Source: Aureococcus anophagefferens
Lineage: Eukaryota > Sar > Pelagophyceae > Pelagomonadales > Pelagomonadaceae
Assembly (NCBI RefSeq): GCF_000186865.1
Contig: NW_008705586.1
Span: 278,802-342,801, forward strand
Length of the DNA: 64,000 nucleotides
Direction of reading: 5' to 3'
How positions within the stretch are numbered: the first letter of the stretch is position 1; each line of letters starts with the position of its first letter. The position numbers and the translations under genes are program-made. This document shows positions 45,810 through 55,748 of the stretch, one piece after another. The notes beneath the pieces were generated by a model, which saw nothing but the letters and a program-made list of their open reading frames with translations, was not told where the DNA came from and made no database searches.

Positions 45810-48800
45810 ATGTGCTGGCGAGCCGTTGTTACGGCCGCTGCATGCGCGCGCGCGAGCGCGCCGGAGCGCGTCGCCGTCGTCTTCGCGGGCCATCCGCGCA
45901 CGTTCCTGAGCGACGCGCGCGTGCGCGAGAACGTGCGCGTCCGCGGCGTCGGCGCCCTCTGCGCGTCGGCGGCCTGCGAGGTCTTCGCGCTGGCGGCCTG
46001 CGTCGACGGGTCGCTCTTCGCGGGCCACGGGCGCGCCATCTTCCCCGTGGCCACCGCCGAGGCCGTCGCGACGGCGCTGCGGAGCTTCGAGCGGCGGCCG
46101 GCTGGCTCCGCCGGCAGCGTCGTCGTGCGCCGCGCGGAGGTGCTGCGCGCGCACCCGCCGCCCCTCGCCGCCCGCGGCGGCTGCGAGCAAAACGCGACGC
46201 GGCCGCGCTTCGAGTTCGGCTTCGAGCTCGCCGTCGCCGCGGGCGCGTGGCGGCTCGTTTCGGACGAGGAGGCGCGGTCCGGGAAGCGGTTCGACGCCGT
46301 CGTGCGCCACCGCTTCGACGTCGTGTGGGTGCGCGACGCGCCGGACCTCGCGACGGTGCTCGGCGGCGGGACGGCGGAGGAGCACCGGTTGTCGCGGGTC
46401 GTCGTCGCGCCGCGGCACCACTTCCCCGTCAACAACCACGTCGCGGTCATGGGCCGCGGCGCCGCGGACGCCTACTTCGAGGCGCCCCTCGACACCTGGG
46501 CGTCCTGCGGGAGCGCCTGGGGGCCGCCGCCGAAGGCGTTGGACAACCCCGAGGGCGTGCTGCTGCGGAGCCTGCTGGACGGCGGCGCGGCCCTGCGACG
46601 GTCTCCCCTCCACGCGACGGTCTACCGCGGCGGCGGCGCCGAGTGCGCGCGGCTCAAGGCGTACCGGCGCGGCGACGGCCGCACGGTCGCCCAGGAGTGC
46701 CGCGTCTTGTTCGACGAGGCGGACCCCGCGGCGGCGCGGCCGGCCGAGCGCGCGGAGGCCCTGATCTACAGGTTCCACGACATGGCCGACGCGGACGGCA
46801 AGGACGTCGAGGGCGCCATCACAACAACAAACTACGCGGGCGAGATCGCCGCGGCCTGCGACCGCGCCGTGCCCCGCGACGACGAGCTCTGCGCGATCCA
46901 CGTGTCGGCCATCGGCGCGGCGATGGACGTGCTCCGCGAGGCGCGCGAGCTGCGGCTCATCATCTGGGAGACGTCCATGATCTCGTCGGCGCGCTTCGCG
47001 GACATCTTCCTGAGCCGGCGGGCCCACTGGGACGACTTCGTCGCGCGGCACCGCGCGTACCTGAACCTCGACGCGGAGAGCCTCCGGAAGGAGATCGACG
47101 ACGAGAGAAAAAGGTTGCAGGACGACGACAAGTTCGCGCGGGAGGACGCCGGCAACGCGACCTGGGCGCCGGACGCGCCCTGCGCCGCGGCGCCCTTGGT
47201 GGTCCACGTGGGCCTCGCCCACGACCCGTCGAGGAACGTCGAGATCCGCATGCGCGCGCTCCGCGACATCGGCCGCGAGCTCCAGCGCGTCTGCAACTAC
47301 GGCTCCCTCGGCGACGCGGACTGCGGCCGGCTGATCGACTACCAGAAGATGCGCTTCCGCCTGCTGCGCCCCGGCGGCGTCTGCGACGAGCGCTCGCCGC
47401 CGGCGCCGGCGGGGCTGCTGCCGAGCCCGAAGCTCGACCGCGAGTTCCGCTGCCCCCTCGACGGCCTCCTGCCGCCCGTGCCCGCGCCCCTCGTCGGCGA
47501 CTGGGCGCCGCGCGTCCGGCGCTGGCGGCCGCCGCCGGGGGGCGTGCCCGCGCTGCTCGCGGCGGAGGTCACGGCGTACTGGCGGCGGCGCCGCGTGTCC
47601 GCGGCGGCGACGCGGCGCGCCGCGGATCTCGGCGCGGACTGCGTCCTCATCCAGGTGCTCAACCGCACGGTCTACGTCGAGGCCCCGCCGGAGAAGCTCG
47701 CCGCCTGGGACGCCATCTTGGACGGGACCAAGGCGCCGGGCGACTTCCGGCCGTGGCGCGAGCAGCGGCGCGTCGAGACCATCGGGCTGATCATGCAGGT
47801 CGCGGACGAGCTCGACGACGTCGAGGTCGCCTTCTGCCCGTCGGACTGCGTCATGGACTCGGAGGACGCGGGCCACAACCGGTCGTTCTACGAGCACCAC
47901 GGCGCAAGGGTCGGCGAGTCGCCCGCGCTCGGCCTCGTCGGCTGCCGCGGGTCGCAGCAGATCCCCTTCCCCGTCTTCACGAAGCGCTCCGACGATTTGG
48001 ACGAGACGATCCAGGGCTGGGACGCCGTCGGGCCGGGCTACTTTGGCCGGGGGCGCCGGCGCCACGCGTGGGCGAGCCGCGACGCGCGCGCGATCTTCCG
48101 CGGCGGCGTGCTCGGCAAGAGCTGCTGGCGCGGGCCGGCGTCCTGTGGGTTGGGAAATCAATGAGACATCGTCACCGTCATGCTTGGTAGGCGCGGGCCG
48201 GGCCAGGGCCTCAACAGTAGCGACCTGGCCAAGTACGGCGACTGGCGGCTGTGCGGGTAGCGTGCGCGGCGTCTTTTTATCGCGCCGGGAACTCACTTTA
48301 TACGGTAGGCGGCGCGCGCTCTTCGCGGCGGCGAACCGCCGGCCGGACAAGTTCGACGTCCACATGGACTTCGTGCCCCTGGGCGCCCAGGACGAGTACC
48401 GCTACGCCATCTACGCCGAGGGCCACTGCGGCTGGTCCGACCGGCTGCGCTTCATGCTCTTCATGGGGGCCGCGCTCTTCTTACAGGAGACGAACTGCCG
48501 CGAGTACTACGGCCTCAAGCTCGAGCCCTGGGTCCACTACGTGCCCCTGGACCACGACTTCCACGCGCTCGAGGCGGCCTACGACTGGGCCGCGGCGCAC
48601 GAGGCCGACGTGCTCGCGATGGTCGACAACATGCACGCGTACGCGGAGCACGTCGTCTCCGCGGCCGCCGTCCGGGCCTACGCGGCCCACGTGCTGCGCC
48701 ACCTCGGCGGGGCGCTCGACTACGCGCCGGCGCACCGGCCCCACGCGGTCCCCGCGGCGCCGTTCCACGCGGAGCGCCACCGCCTGCTCTGGGACAACAT

Positions 48801-48852
48801 CCGGAGGCACGAGCGCGTCGTCATGGGCCGGAAGCCCATCGCGTACGGGTAA
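45810..48852 (+). CDS. GT90 (CAP10/Rumi-type) glycosyltransferase with a second glycosyltransferase-like domain, three exons
   Basis: Exons 45810-48148, 48191-48256 and 48309-48852, 982 residues. The start MCWRAVVTAAACARASA is a weak signal peptide. Residues about 20-340 form a domain with VAVVFAGHPRTFLSDARV, RFDAVVRHRFDVVWVRDAP and HFPVNNHVAVMGR, like the nucleotide-sugar-dependent surface-glycan enzymes with an RxDxxW-type motif. Residues about 600-980 are GT90: AIFRGGVLGKSCWRG, then across the introns LNSSDLAKYGDW and RRPDKFDV, YAIYAEGHCGWSDRLRFMLFMGA and PWVHYVPLDHDF. GT90 enzymes add glucose or xylose to proteins or capsule. Both introns are phase 2 with ...GGTAG acceptors, and unspliced frames stop. 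Confidence 0.78.
48149..48190 (+). other. Intron 1 of the GT90 gene, 42 nt
   Basis: It starts GTTGGG and ends TCATGCTTGGTAG. Phase 2. Its 3' end (ATCGTCACCGTCATGCTTGGTAG) is almost the same as that of the metacaspase intron. Confidence 0.8.
48257..48308 (+). other. Intron 2 of the GT90 gene, 52 nt
   Basis: It starts GTAGCG and ends ACGGTAG. Phase 2. Reading through without splicing hits a stop immediately (TGCGGGTAG). Confidence 0.75.
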
Positions 48853-48964
48853 TATGTGTGGTCGGCTTTGTCTCGGCGTCTGGCTAAGTTCACGGTATTA
48901 CGGGGAGCGCGGATTTGGGACAGTTGCTTCCAGTCGCGGCGGGACGTTCCTCCGCCCGCGCCGC

Positions 48965-49372
48965 TCACGCCTCGACGGGCTCCTCCTTCTTCGTCTCGCC
49001 GCGGGACTCGAGAATGAGGGCGATGACGTTCTTCGAGAGGCGGCTCTTGTTGCGGGCCGCCCAGTTCTTGTGGTAGATGCCGCGGCGGGTCGCGCGATCG
49101 ATGGCAGACGTCGTCTGGCGCGCGCACTCCTTGGCGAGGTCGGCGTCACCCGCCTCGATGGCTTCCTTCGTCTTGCGCGTCAAGGTGCGGACCTTGCTGC
49201 GCCAGGCCGCGTTGCGAACGCGGTTGCGCTCGTTCGTCTTGATCCGCTTGAGCGCGCCGGCGTTGTTCGCCATCTGCAGGGGCTGGACCATCGTTCGTCG
49301 AGGAGTGGTGGGCAGGGGCGCGAAGGCGTACGCCGACGCGATGAAGGCGAGGAGAGCGAGGACGCGGGCCAT
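48965..49372 (-). CDS. rps20: Plastid ribosomal protein bS20, nucleus-encoded
   Basis: 135 residues from ATG 49372. The start MARVLALLAFIASAYAFAPLP is a model stramenopile plastid signal with the AFAP motif. The mature part ALKRIKTNERNRVRNAAWRSKVRTLTRKTKEA, then AIDRATRRGIYHKNWAARNKSRLSK, is bacterial-type S20, which binds 16S rRNA in the 30S subunit. rps20 is plastid-encoded in many red-lineage algae, so this nuclear copy reflects a transfer. The length matches the family plus the presequence. Confidence 0.92.
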   Translation of the reverse strand: MARVLALLAFIASAYAFAPLPTTPRRTMVQPLQMANNAGALKRIKTNERNRVRNAAWRSKVRTLTRKTKEAIEAGDADLAKECARQTTSAIDRATRRGIYHKNWAARNKSRLSKNVIALILESRGETKKEEPVEA

Positions 49373-49838
49373 GGTGTAACCTGCGGGGGCGACGGCGTCG
49401 GGGAGGCGCTCGGACGTCGGAGCGCGCGCGCGCGCGCGGCCCCACGGAGCGGCGACGAACAGATGATGACCGCGGCCCGCCAAGTCAGCAGCGGCCCGAA
49501 TTCGGGTCCTAAGACCGTCGGCGGGAGCGCGACCGCCTCGGCAGGCGCGCAGAGCGCGTCGCGGACAAAACGCGGTCGCCGGAGCGCCGGAGGGCTAAAC
49601 CGACCGCGCTTTTCACGCGCGATCACGTCCGCCGTCCACCCGCGAGGCTCCGCCACGCAAATCGACCCCTCTGACGCTCTCCCCGCGTGCTACGGACGCC
49701 GCTTCAGCACTTCGTCGCCCTTCCTTGTGCTTCAAGCGTCTCCGTCACGGCGCCGCTCGCTCGGCTTGCCCTCGCTTCGCGGCCGGCACACGATGGCTCA
49801 ACAACTCGGTGCGTGCGCCAGCTAGGCCCAGCACCACC
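49373..49838. other. 466-bp divergent region between rps20 and the KEA antiporter
   Basis: No gene is seen. It contains a CG-repeat stretch near 49420-49440. It probably carries the promoters of two plastid-protein genes, which may be co-regulated; no motif was identified. Confidence 0.5.
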
Positions 49839-52287
49839 ATGACAAGCTCAAAAAGAGCCGTCGCAACGATCGCAGCGCTGCTAATCACTCAATGCACAGC
49901 CTTCGCGCCACTACCATCGCGCTGCGCCCCCGCGAGGCGCCCCGCGCCGCTCCGGTCCATCGACGCCGCACAAGCGCTCGCCGACGCGGCGCCGCACGCG
50001 GCGCCGACCCTCGCGGTCGCCGCGACCTACACGGAGGGCGTCATGAATTCGCTGGGCCAGGACTTCTTCACGCTCCTCGCCGCGTCCGTGTTCGTCGTGC
50101 CCATCTCGACGTACCTGAACGTGACGCCGGTGCTCGGCTTCCTCGCGGTCGGCTGCGCCATCGGGCCCTACGGGCTCGAGCTGTTCAGCAACACGGAGGC
50201 GGACCTGCGGCTCGGCGACTTTGGGATCCTCTTCCTGCTCTTCAACGAGGGTTTGAATCTGTCGCCGGACCGGCTCAAAGCGCTCGGCGCGTTCTTCCGA
50301 TTAGGCGCCGCGCAGCTCCTGCTCTCCGTCGCGACCTTCTTCTTCTTCTCCTTCTACCTGGGCCCCAAGATCCTGCCGGGCGTCGAGACGCTGCTCCCCC
50401 AGCTCGACGACACGATCTTGCAAGCGGTGCGCGCGACGCCCGTGGCGGCGTTCTGCGTCGCCGCGGCGGGCTCCCTGAGCTCGTCGGCCTTCGTGCTGCC
50501 CGTGCTCAAGGGCAAGGGCTGGGAGGACGAGCCCGAGGGCGTCGCGGCGCTGAGCATCCTTTTATTGCAGGACCTGGCCGTCGCGCCGCTCCTCGTGCTA
50601 CTTCCCTTGGTCGCGGGGGCGGGCGCGTCGCCGGGCGTCGAGGGCCTCGAGCTCCTCGCCTTCAAGGCGACGATCGGCTTCGGCGGCGTGCTCGCTCTGG
50701 GGAACCAGGTGCTCAAGGTGGCCTTCGACCTCGTCGCGGAGGCCAGGTCCACGGAGACGTTCGTCGCGGCGACGTTGCTGGTCGCCGTGGGCATGGGCCG
50801 CCTCGCCGAGGCCGCGGGGCTCTCGGCGACGACGGGCGCCTTCGCCGCGGGCGTCCTCCTCGCGGGCAACCGCTACCGGGCGCAGATCGCCGCGGACATC
50901 AAGCCCTTCGAGGGCATCCTGCTCGGCGTCTTCTTCATGACCGCGGGCGCGGGCCTCGACCCGCAATTGGTTCTCTCGGAGGCCCCGACGCTGGCCCTGG
51001 GCATCTTCGCCTTCCTCCTCGTCAAGGCCGCCGTGGTCTTCGCGGCGGGCCCGGCGCTGGGGCTCGACGTCTACCAGTCCGCGCGCGCGTCCGTGCTCCT
51101 GGCCGGCGGCGGCGAGTTCGCGTTCATCATCTTCACCTTGGCGGAGGATTTGGGCGTCCTGGAGCCGGAGACCGCCAAGCTCCTGGCGGCCTCCGTGATC
51201 CTCTCCATGTCTTTAACACCCATCCTCGGCGAGCTGGCGGACGTCGTCGGGCGGAACCCGGAACAAGGACGCGCGCGACGCGTCGTCCGAGGACCTGAAG
51301 ACGCTCTTCGACCGGGTAGACGCGGACCAGTCGGGCACCATCGAGCTCGACGAGCTCCGCGTCTACGTCGCGCGCGCGGGGCTCCCCGCGGGCAAGGCGG
51401 ACCGCGCCTTCGAGCTCCTCGACGCCGACGGCGACGGGAACATTACGCTAGAAGAGTGGGTCGGCGGCCTCGCGGAGTCCGCGGTGCGCGACCTGCTCCG
51501 GCCGGAACCCACGGACGGCGCGAACGCGGACGCCGTGCTCGTCTGCGGCTACGGGCTGCTGGGCAAGGCCGTCATGGCGCACCTGGAAACGGCCCAAACG
51601 CCCTGCGTCGCCATCGACCTGGACCCGGGGCGCGTCGCGTCGGGCGTCCTCGAGGGCCGCAACGTCGTCTTCGGCGACGGCGCGAATTTGGACGTGCTGA
51701 CGGCCGCGGGCGTGACGAAGCCCCGGGCCGTCGTCGTCGCCTACGCGGGCGCGTCGCGGCGCCTCGAGGCGACGACGCGGCTGCGCCGCTACTTCCCGGA
51801 CGCGCCGATATTCGCGCGCGCGCGCGGCGCGGGCGACGGGCCCGACGCCGCGGGCCTCGCGACCGCGGGCGCGACCGCCGTCGTCGCGGAAGTCGCCGAG
51901 GCGTCGCTCCGCTTGGCGTCGCTCGTCGGCGTCGACGGCGCCGCCTACGACGCCGCGGCGGCGGCCGCGCGGGCGTCGACGACCGCGCTGCTCCCGCGTC
52001 AATCTGCGGCGTTCCGCGACCTCGCGGACAGCGTCGGCGCGACGGAGGCCGAGGTCGCCGCGTGCTACGAGACCTTCGCGGCCTTGGACGGCGACGGCGA
52101 CGGCACGGTCACGCTCGACGAGCTCGAGCGCGTGCTCCTGCGCGCGGCGACGGGGCCCGTCGACGAGGCGCGCGTCGCCGAGTGGGTCGACGACGCCGAC
52201 GTCGACGGCGGCGGCGGCGTCGAGTTCCCCGAGTACGCGCGCGCGACGTTCGCCGCGAGGGGTGGTGGGGAAAGTAACGCGGGTTAG
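49839..52287 (+). CDS. KEA: Plastid KEA-type K+/H+ antiporter with EF-hands and RCK domain; apparent frame break
   Basis: About 807 residues if joined. The start MTSSKRAVATIAALLITQCTAFAPLPS is a plastid signal. The CPA2 transporter domain (residues 70-465) includes FGILFLLFNEGLNLSPDRLK, ALSILLLQDLAVAPLLVLLP and RASVLLAGGGEFAFIIFTLAE. The frame then breaks near 51243-51267. The +1 frame continues with EF-hands (FDRVDADQSGTIELDEL, LDADGDGNITLEEW), a TrkA-N/RCK domain (AVLVCGYGLLGKAVMAHLE, AIDLDPGRV) and another EF-hand pair (FAALDGDGDGTVTLDELE, DDADVDGGGGVEFPEY). KEA3-type proteins tune the thylakoid proton gradient, and diatom KEA3 also carries EF-hands. Confidence 0.82.
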
Positions 52288-52307
52288 CTAGTGCGGGGGT
52301 CTCTTAC

Positions 52308-53732
52308 TCAGAAAGCGAAGGCGCTTCGGAATATGCTGCAGTCGTCGCGCGCATGCAGATATCGTCCCACTCGGGCAATGTTCGCATCGGCGCGGCTGTC
52401 GACATCGCTGAGATTGCCATAGAACTCGTCGAGGAATTCGTCCTCGGGGCAGGGAGGCAGCGCGTCGATCTCGACGTTAATCTCTGCAATGAGGGACCCG
52501 AGCTCCACGATGCGGGCGTCGACGCCCGCACAGATCCACTGCTCCGTGTGCGCGTGGAAGGCGAGTTGGAGCCCCGAGCCGACGAGTGGCAGCACGTTTT
52601 TCTTCACAGACTTCATCATCGCAAGCTCTTGGTGCATTCTGTAGCAACGTGCTTCCACTTTCATGCCCGGATCTCGAAATTTGGCCAGCGCTGGATAGGT
52701 ACCCGGTGTGTTGTGCAATTCCAGGCGCGAGATACCGCCGAAGTTCCTCACGCATTGCCCTTTAAATATTCCTTCTTCACCCGTTCTTTCAGCCAGCTGA
52801 ACGAAATGCAGGCGAAGCGTGCGTAGCGACGGCGGCGCGCTCTGGAGTATCGCTTCAATGCCGGCGGGGGCAAGAGCGATCTGCGTGAGGTCGAGGGACG
52901 TCACACGCGGCGACCGCGCGACGATCGATGAGAGATCAGGAGCGGTGAGTCGAAAGCAGTTGCGGAGCCCGAGGTGCTCGACGCGTCCGAGGTCGACGCC
53001 CTCGAACGTCGCCGCGGAGACGTGCAGTTGATGCGATAGCACGAGCGACTTGAGCCGCGGCATCCGCGACAGCACGCCGCGAATGCAGACGTCGAAGGCG
53101 GGCCGCTCCGACGATTTGAAGGCCCGTGAAGCCGCGAGGCTGATGTCGAAGGTCGAGACCTCCTCGTGCAATTCGACAAAGTCGCCGCCGGCGCATAAAG
53201 CGCTGCGCACGTCGCCGAACTCGAGGAAGTCTGCGATGGCCGCGCCCGCGTGGCCGACGATCTTGCCGAGCGCGCCGGCCGGCGCCGGCGGCTTCTTGGC
53301 CTTCTTCGGCGCGGGCGCCTTCTTGGCCTTCCGCTTCGGCGCACGCGCCTTCTTGGCAGGTTTCGCCGGCGCGGGCTCCGTCGCCGCCGGGTGCTCGTCC
53401 TCAAAGTAGCCCGTGATGCCGCGCACGGTCGTGAAGACGCACCCCTCGACGGGGCCCTCGTAGGTCGCGCACGCGCGGGGACCCGTCGGCACCGGCGCCT
53501 TCTTGGCCGACTGCTTCGGCGCCGGCGCCTTCTTGGCCGCCTTGGCCGGCGCCGGCGCCTTCTTGGCCGACTGCTTCGGCGCCGGCGCCTTCTTGGCCGC
53601 CTTCTTCGGCGGCGGCGCCTTCTTGGCCGGCGGCGGCGCCTTGGCCGCGGCCGCGGGCTTCCTGGTCGACTTCTTTGGCGGCGCCTTCTTGGCTGGCGCC
53701 GGCGCCTTCTTCTTGCTCTTCGCCGGCGCCAT
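52308..53732 (-). CDS. LRR/F-box-like protein with histone-H1-like Ala-Lys-Pro tail
   Basis: 474 residues from ATG 53732. Residues 1-80 and 120-155 are repeats of [16 protein letters not shown], as in histone H1 tails and bacterial H1-like proteins, and should bind DNA or RNA. From about residue 230 come leucine-rich repeats of the cysteine-containing type ([66 protein letters not shown]). The C-terminal 100 residues have no recognised domain. The LRR half is encoded by clearly less GC-rich DNA than the tail, so the gene looks like a chimera. The function is unknown; a nuclear substrate adaptor is possible. Confidence 0.65.
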   Translation of the reverse strand: MAPAKSKKKAPAPAKKAPPKKSTRKPAAAAKAPPPAKKAPPPKKAAKKAPAPKQSAKKAPAPAKAAKKAPAPKQSAKKAPVPTGPRACATYEGPVEGCVFTTVRGITGYFEDEHPAATEPAPAKPAKKARAPKRKAKKAPAPKKAKKPPAPAGALGKIVGHAGAAIADFLEFGDVRSALCAGGDFVELHEEVSTFDISLAASRAFKSSERPAFDVCIRGVLSRMPRLKSLVLSHQLHVSAATFEGVDLGRVEHLGLRNCFRLTAPDLSSIVARSPRVTSLDLTQIALAPAGIEAILQSAPPSLRTLRLHFVQLAERTGEEGIFKGQCVRNFGGISRLELHNTPGTYPALAKFRDPGMKVEARCYRMHQELAMMKSVKKNVLPLVGSGLQLAFHAHTEQWICAGVDARIVELGSLIAEINVEIDALPPCPEDEFLDEFYGNLSDVDSRADANIARVGRYLHARDDCSIFRSAFAF

Positions 53733-53974
53733 CGGCACGCAGCTCGAGACAAAAGCTCGCGCCCACCTCCTCGAGACCACTAGAGCTAGTGGGCAAACGA
53801 GCCAAAGCTTCCCCGCACCCCTCGGATACGCTGCTAACACCGCGCGCTGATAACGATCACGCTGGTGGGCAGCGTCGCACCCTCGTCCTCGCCGTCGTCC
53901 TCGGACGCGCGCCGGGAGTCCGCCGCCGCCGCCGCCGCCGTCGTTATTAGAGGTTCGCCTCGTCGTCCGCCGCC

Positions 53975-55495
53975 ATGGCCGCCCAGGCGCGGTCGGCCCC
54001 GAAGATGCGGACGGCGACGCTGACGACGCGCGAGGACACGCTGACGACCCTCGAGCGGCCGCGGCGGCCCATCGAGGAGATGGAGCAGCGCCGCGCCCAG
54101 GAGGCGAAGATCGAGGACACGCAGAAGCGGAACGCGGAGGTCTTTAGTTCGACGCAGCGCGCGCTCTGGGAGCAGAAGACGTTCGGGGTCATCAAGAACC
54201 GCGTGCGGAACAACCGCATCCGCGGCCTCAGCGACCAGCACGAGCGGGCGCTGACGGAGCGGCGGAACCGGTTGGCCTCCCTCTTAGCCGCCGACAGCGC
54301 GGAGTGGCGCCGCGAGGTCGAGATGTTCGGCGACACCATCGAGGTCCGGAAGCAGCGCCTCAGCGACCGCGCCTACGCTTTGGGCGAGCGCCGCGAGAAG
54401 GAGCGCCAGGCCAACGTCGACGAGTGCTTCCGGCGCCAGCGCCGCCTGGCCTGCGACGACGTCCGGTCCCGCGACAGCCAGGCCGTCTTGGAAATGGTCG
54501 CCGAGAGCCGCAAGGACCAGATCCTCGAGAAGCAGCAGCGCCTCGAGGTGGAGGCGAAGGACGAGGAGGACTACGTCGTCAAGTGGCGCGCCCAATTGGA
54601 GGCCGCCGATAAAGTAGAAGCGGACAAGATCGCGTTCCAGATCTCGCGCCAGTTCGCCGTCAAGGACGTGCTCGACGAGCAGGTCAAGGACCTGCGCCGC
54701 CGCAAGGAGGCCTGCCAGGAGAAGCGCATGGACGACGCGAAGCGGGAATTAGAAGAGTGGAAGGTCGCCATGGACGCGGAGAAGAAAGCCGTCGCGGACG
54801 CGCGCGAGGACGCGCGGCGCCGCGGCGCGGACGTCGCGGGCTTCAACAACGTCTTCGACCGGCGGCGCGCCAAGGTCAAGGCCGAGACCATGGCCCACGA
54901 CCTCACGCTCCTCGACTACGCGCTCCGCTGCGAGAAGGCCGACGACGCCAAGGACGAGGCCAAGGTCGCGCACGAGAAGGAGATGGCGCTCCGCTACAAG
55001 TCCTATCTCGACGGCTTCGAGAAGGTCAAGGAGGTCGACGAGGCGCGCGTCAACGCGGACCGCCTCGTCATCGAGAACCGCATCTGGGAGGCCAAGGACA
55101 AGGAGCAGCGCGACCAGATCGAGGCGCGCCTCTACTTGATGGCCCAGGTGGACCTCGGCCGCAAGCAGCAGATGGCGGACAAGGCCCAGGCCGCCATCGA
55201 GGAGCGCGCGGCCTACGGCGCGGAGATCCAGGCCATCCGCGACCAGCAGGAGGCCGCGAACCGCGACGAGGACCGGAAGCGCGATTTACGCCTCAGAGCC
55301 GCGCGCGCGAACCAGGCGGGCGTGCGCCAGCTCATGGTGTCCAACGCCAAGGCGCGGGCCGAGGCGAAGCAGGCCGAGTACCTCGAGGCGCGCCTCATGG
55401 ACAAGGTCGAGATGGCCCACGCGAAGAGCGTCGCGAACGAGGGCGGCATCGTCAACACGCACCACCCCCTCCAGTCGACGAAGTGGTACACCTAG
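53975..55495 (+). CDS. CFAP53: Coiled-coil ciliary protein, CFAP53-like (TPH domain)
   Basis: 506 residues, almost wholly charged coiled coil. The TPH-type stretch runs from about residue 100 to 470: ERRNRLASLLAADSAEWRREVEM, then KERQANVDECFRRQRR, VLDEQVKDLRRRKEACQEKRM, FNNVFDRRRAKVKAETMAHDL, and ends QSTKWYT. The order and the short motifs match CFAP53 (CCDC11), a protein inside axonemal doublet microtubules. Similar TPH proteins (MNS1, CFAP45, trichoplein) are the alternatives. Its presence suggests that the organism has or had flagella. Confidence 0.6.
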   Translation: MAAQARSAPKMRTATLTTREDTLTTLERPRRPIEEMEQRRAQEAKIEDTQKRNAEVFSSTQRALWEQKTFGVIKNRVRNNRIRGLSDQHERALTERRNRLASLLAADSAEWRREVEMFGDTIEVRKQRLSDRAYALGERREKERQANVDECFRRQRRLACDDVRSRDSQAVLEMVAESRKDQILEKQQRLEVEAKDEEDYVVKWRAQLEAADKVEADKIAFQISRQFAVKDVLDEQVKDLRRRKEACQEKRMDDAKRELEEWKVAMDAEKKAVADAREDARRRGADVAGFNNVFDRRRAKVKAETMAHDLTLLDYALRCEKADDAKDEAKVAHEKEMALRYKSYLDGFEKVKEVDEARVNADRLVIENRIWEAKDKEQRDQIEARLYLMAQVDLGRKQQMADKAQAAIEERAAYGAEIQAIRDQQEAANRDEDRKRDLRLRAARANQAGVRQLMVSNAKARAEAKQAEYLEARLMDKVEMAHAKSVANEGGIVNTHHPLQSTKWYT

Positions 55496-55748
55496 GCCGC
55501 GGCCCGCGCCGCCTCCCCGCCCGCCGACGAAGACCGAACCGCCCCCGCGCCGGAGCCCCCCCGCCTTCGGCCACCTTACGATCCTATTCACGACAAGCTT
55601 CACGACGACGGGACGGCATCGGACTACGCCGGGACGACATCGCGTCGGTCGTGCCGTGCAACTCGCAAGAAGCTGCCGCTATTACCCCTTGAGTGCTCGA
55701 GTGCGCCGCCGGTGCCGTCGCGGGAGCCCACGCGCCGCCAGTGCCGTC

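Noticed and set aside
49373..49838. Possible extra gene between rps20 and KEA
   Set aside because: Open frames here have shadow-like composition and no recognised motif; the region fits a divergent promoter.
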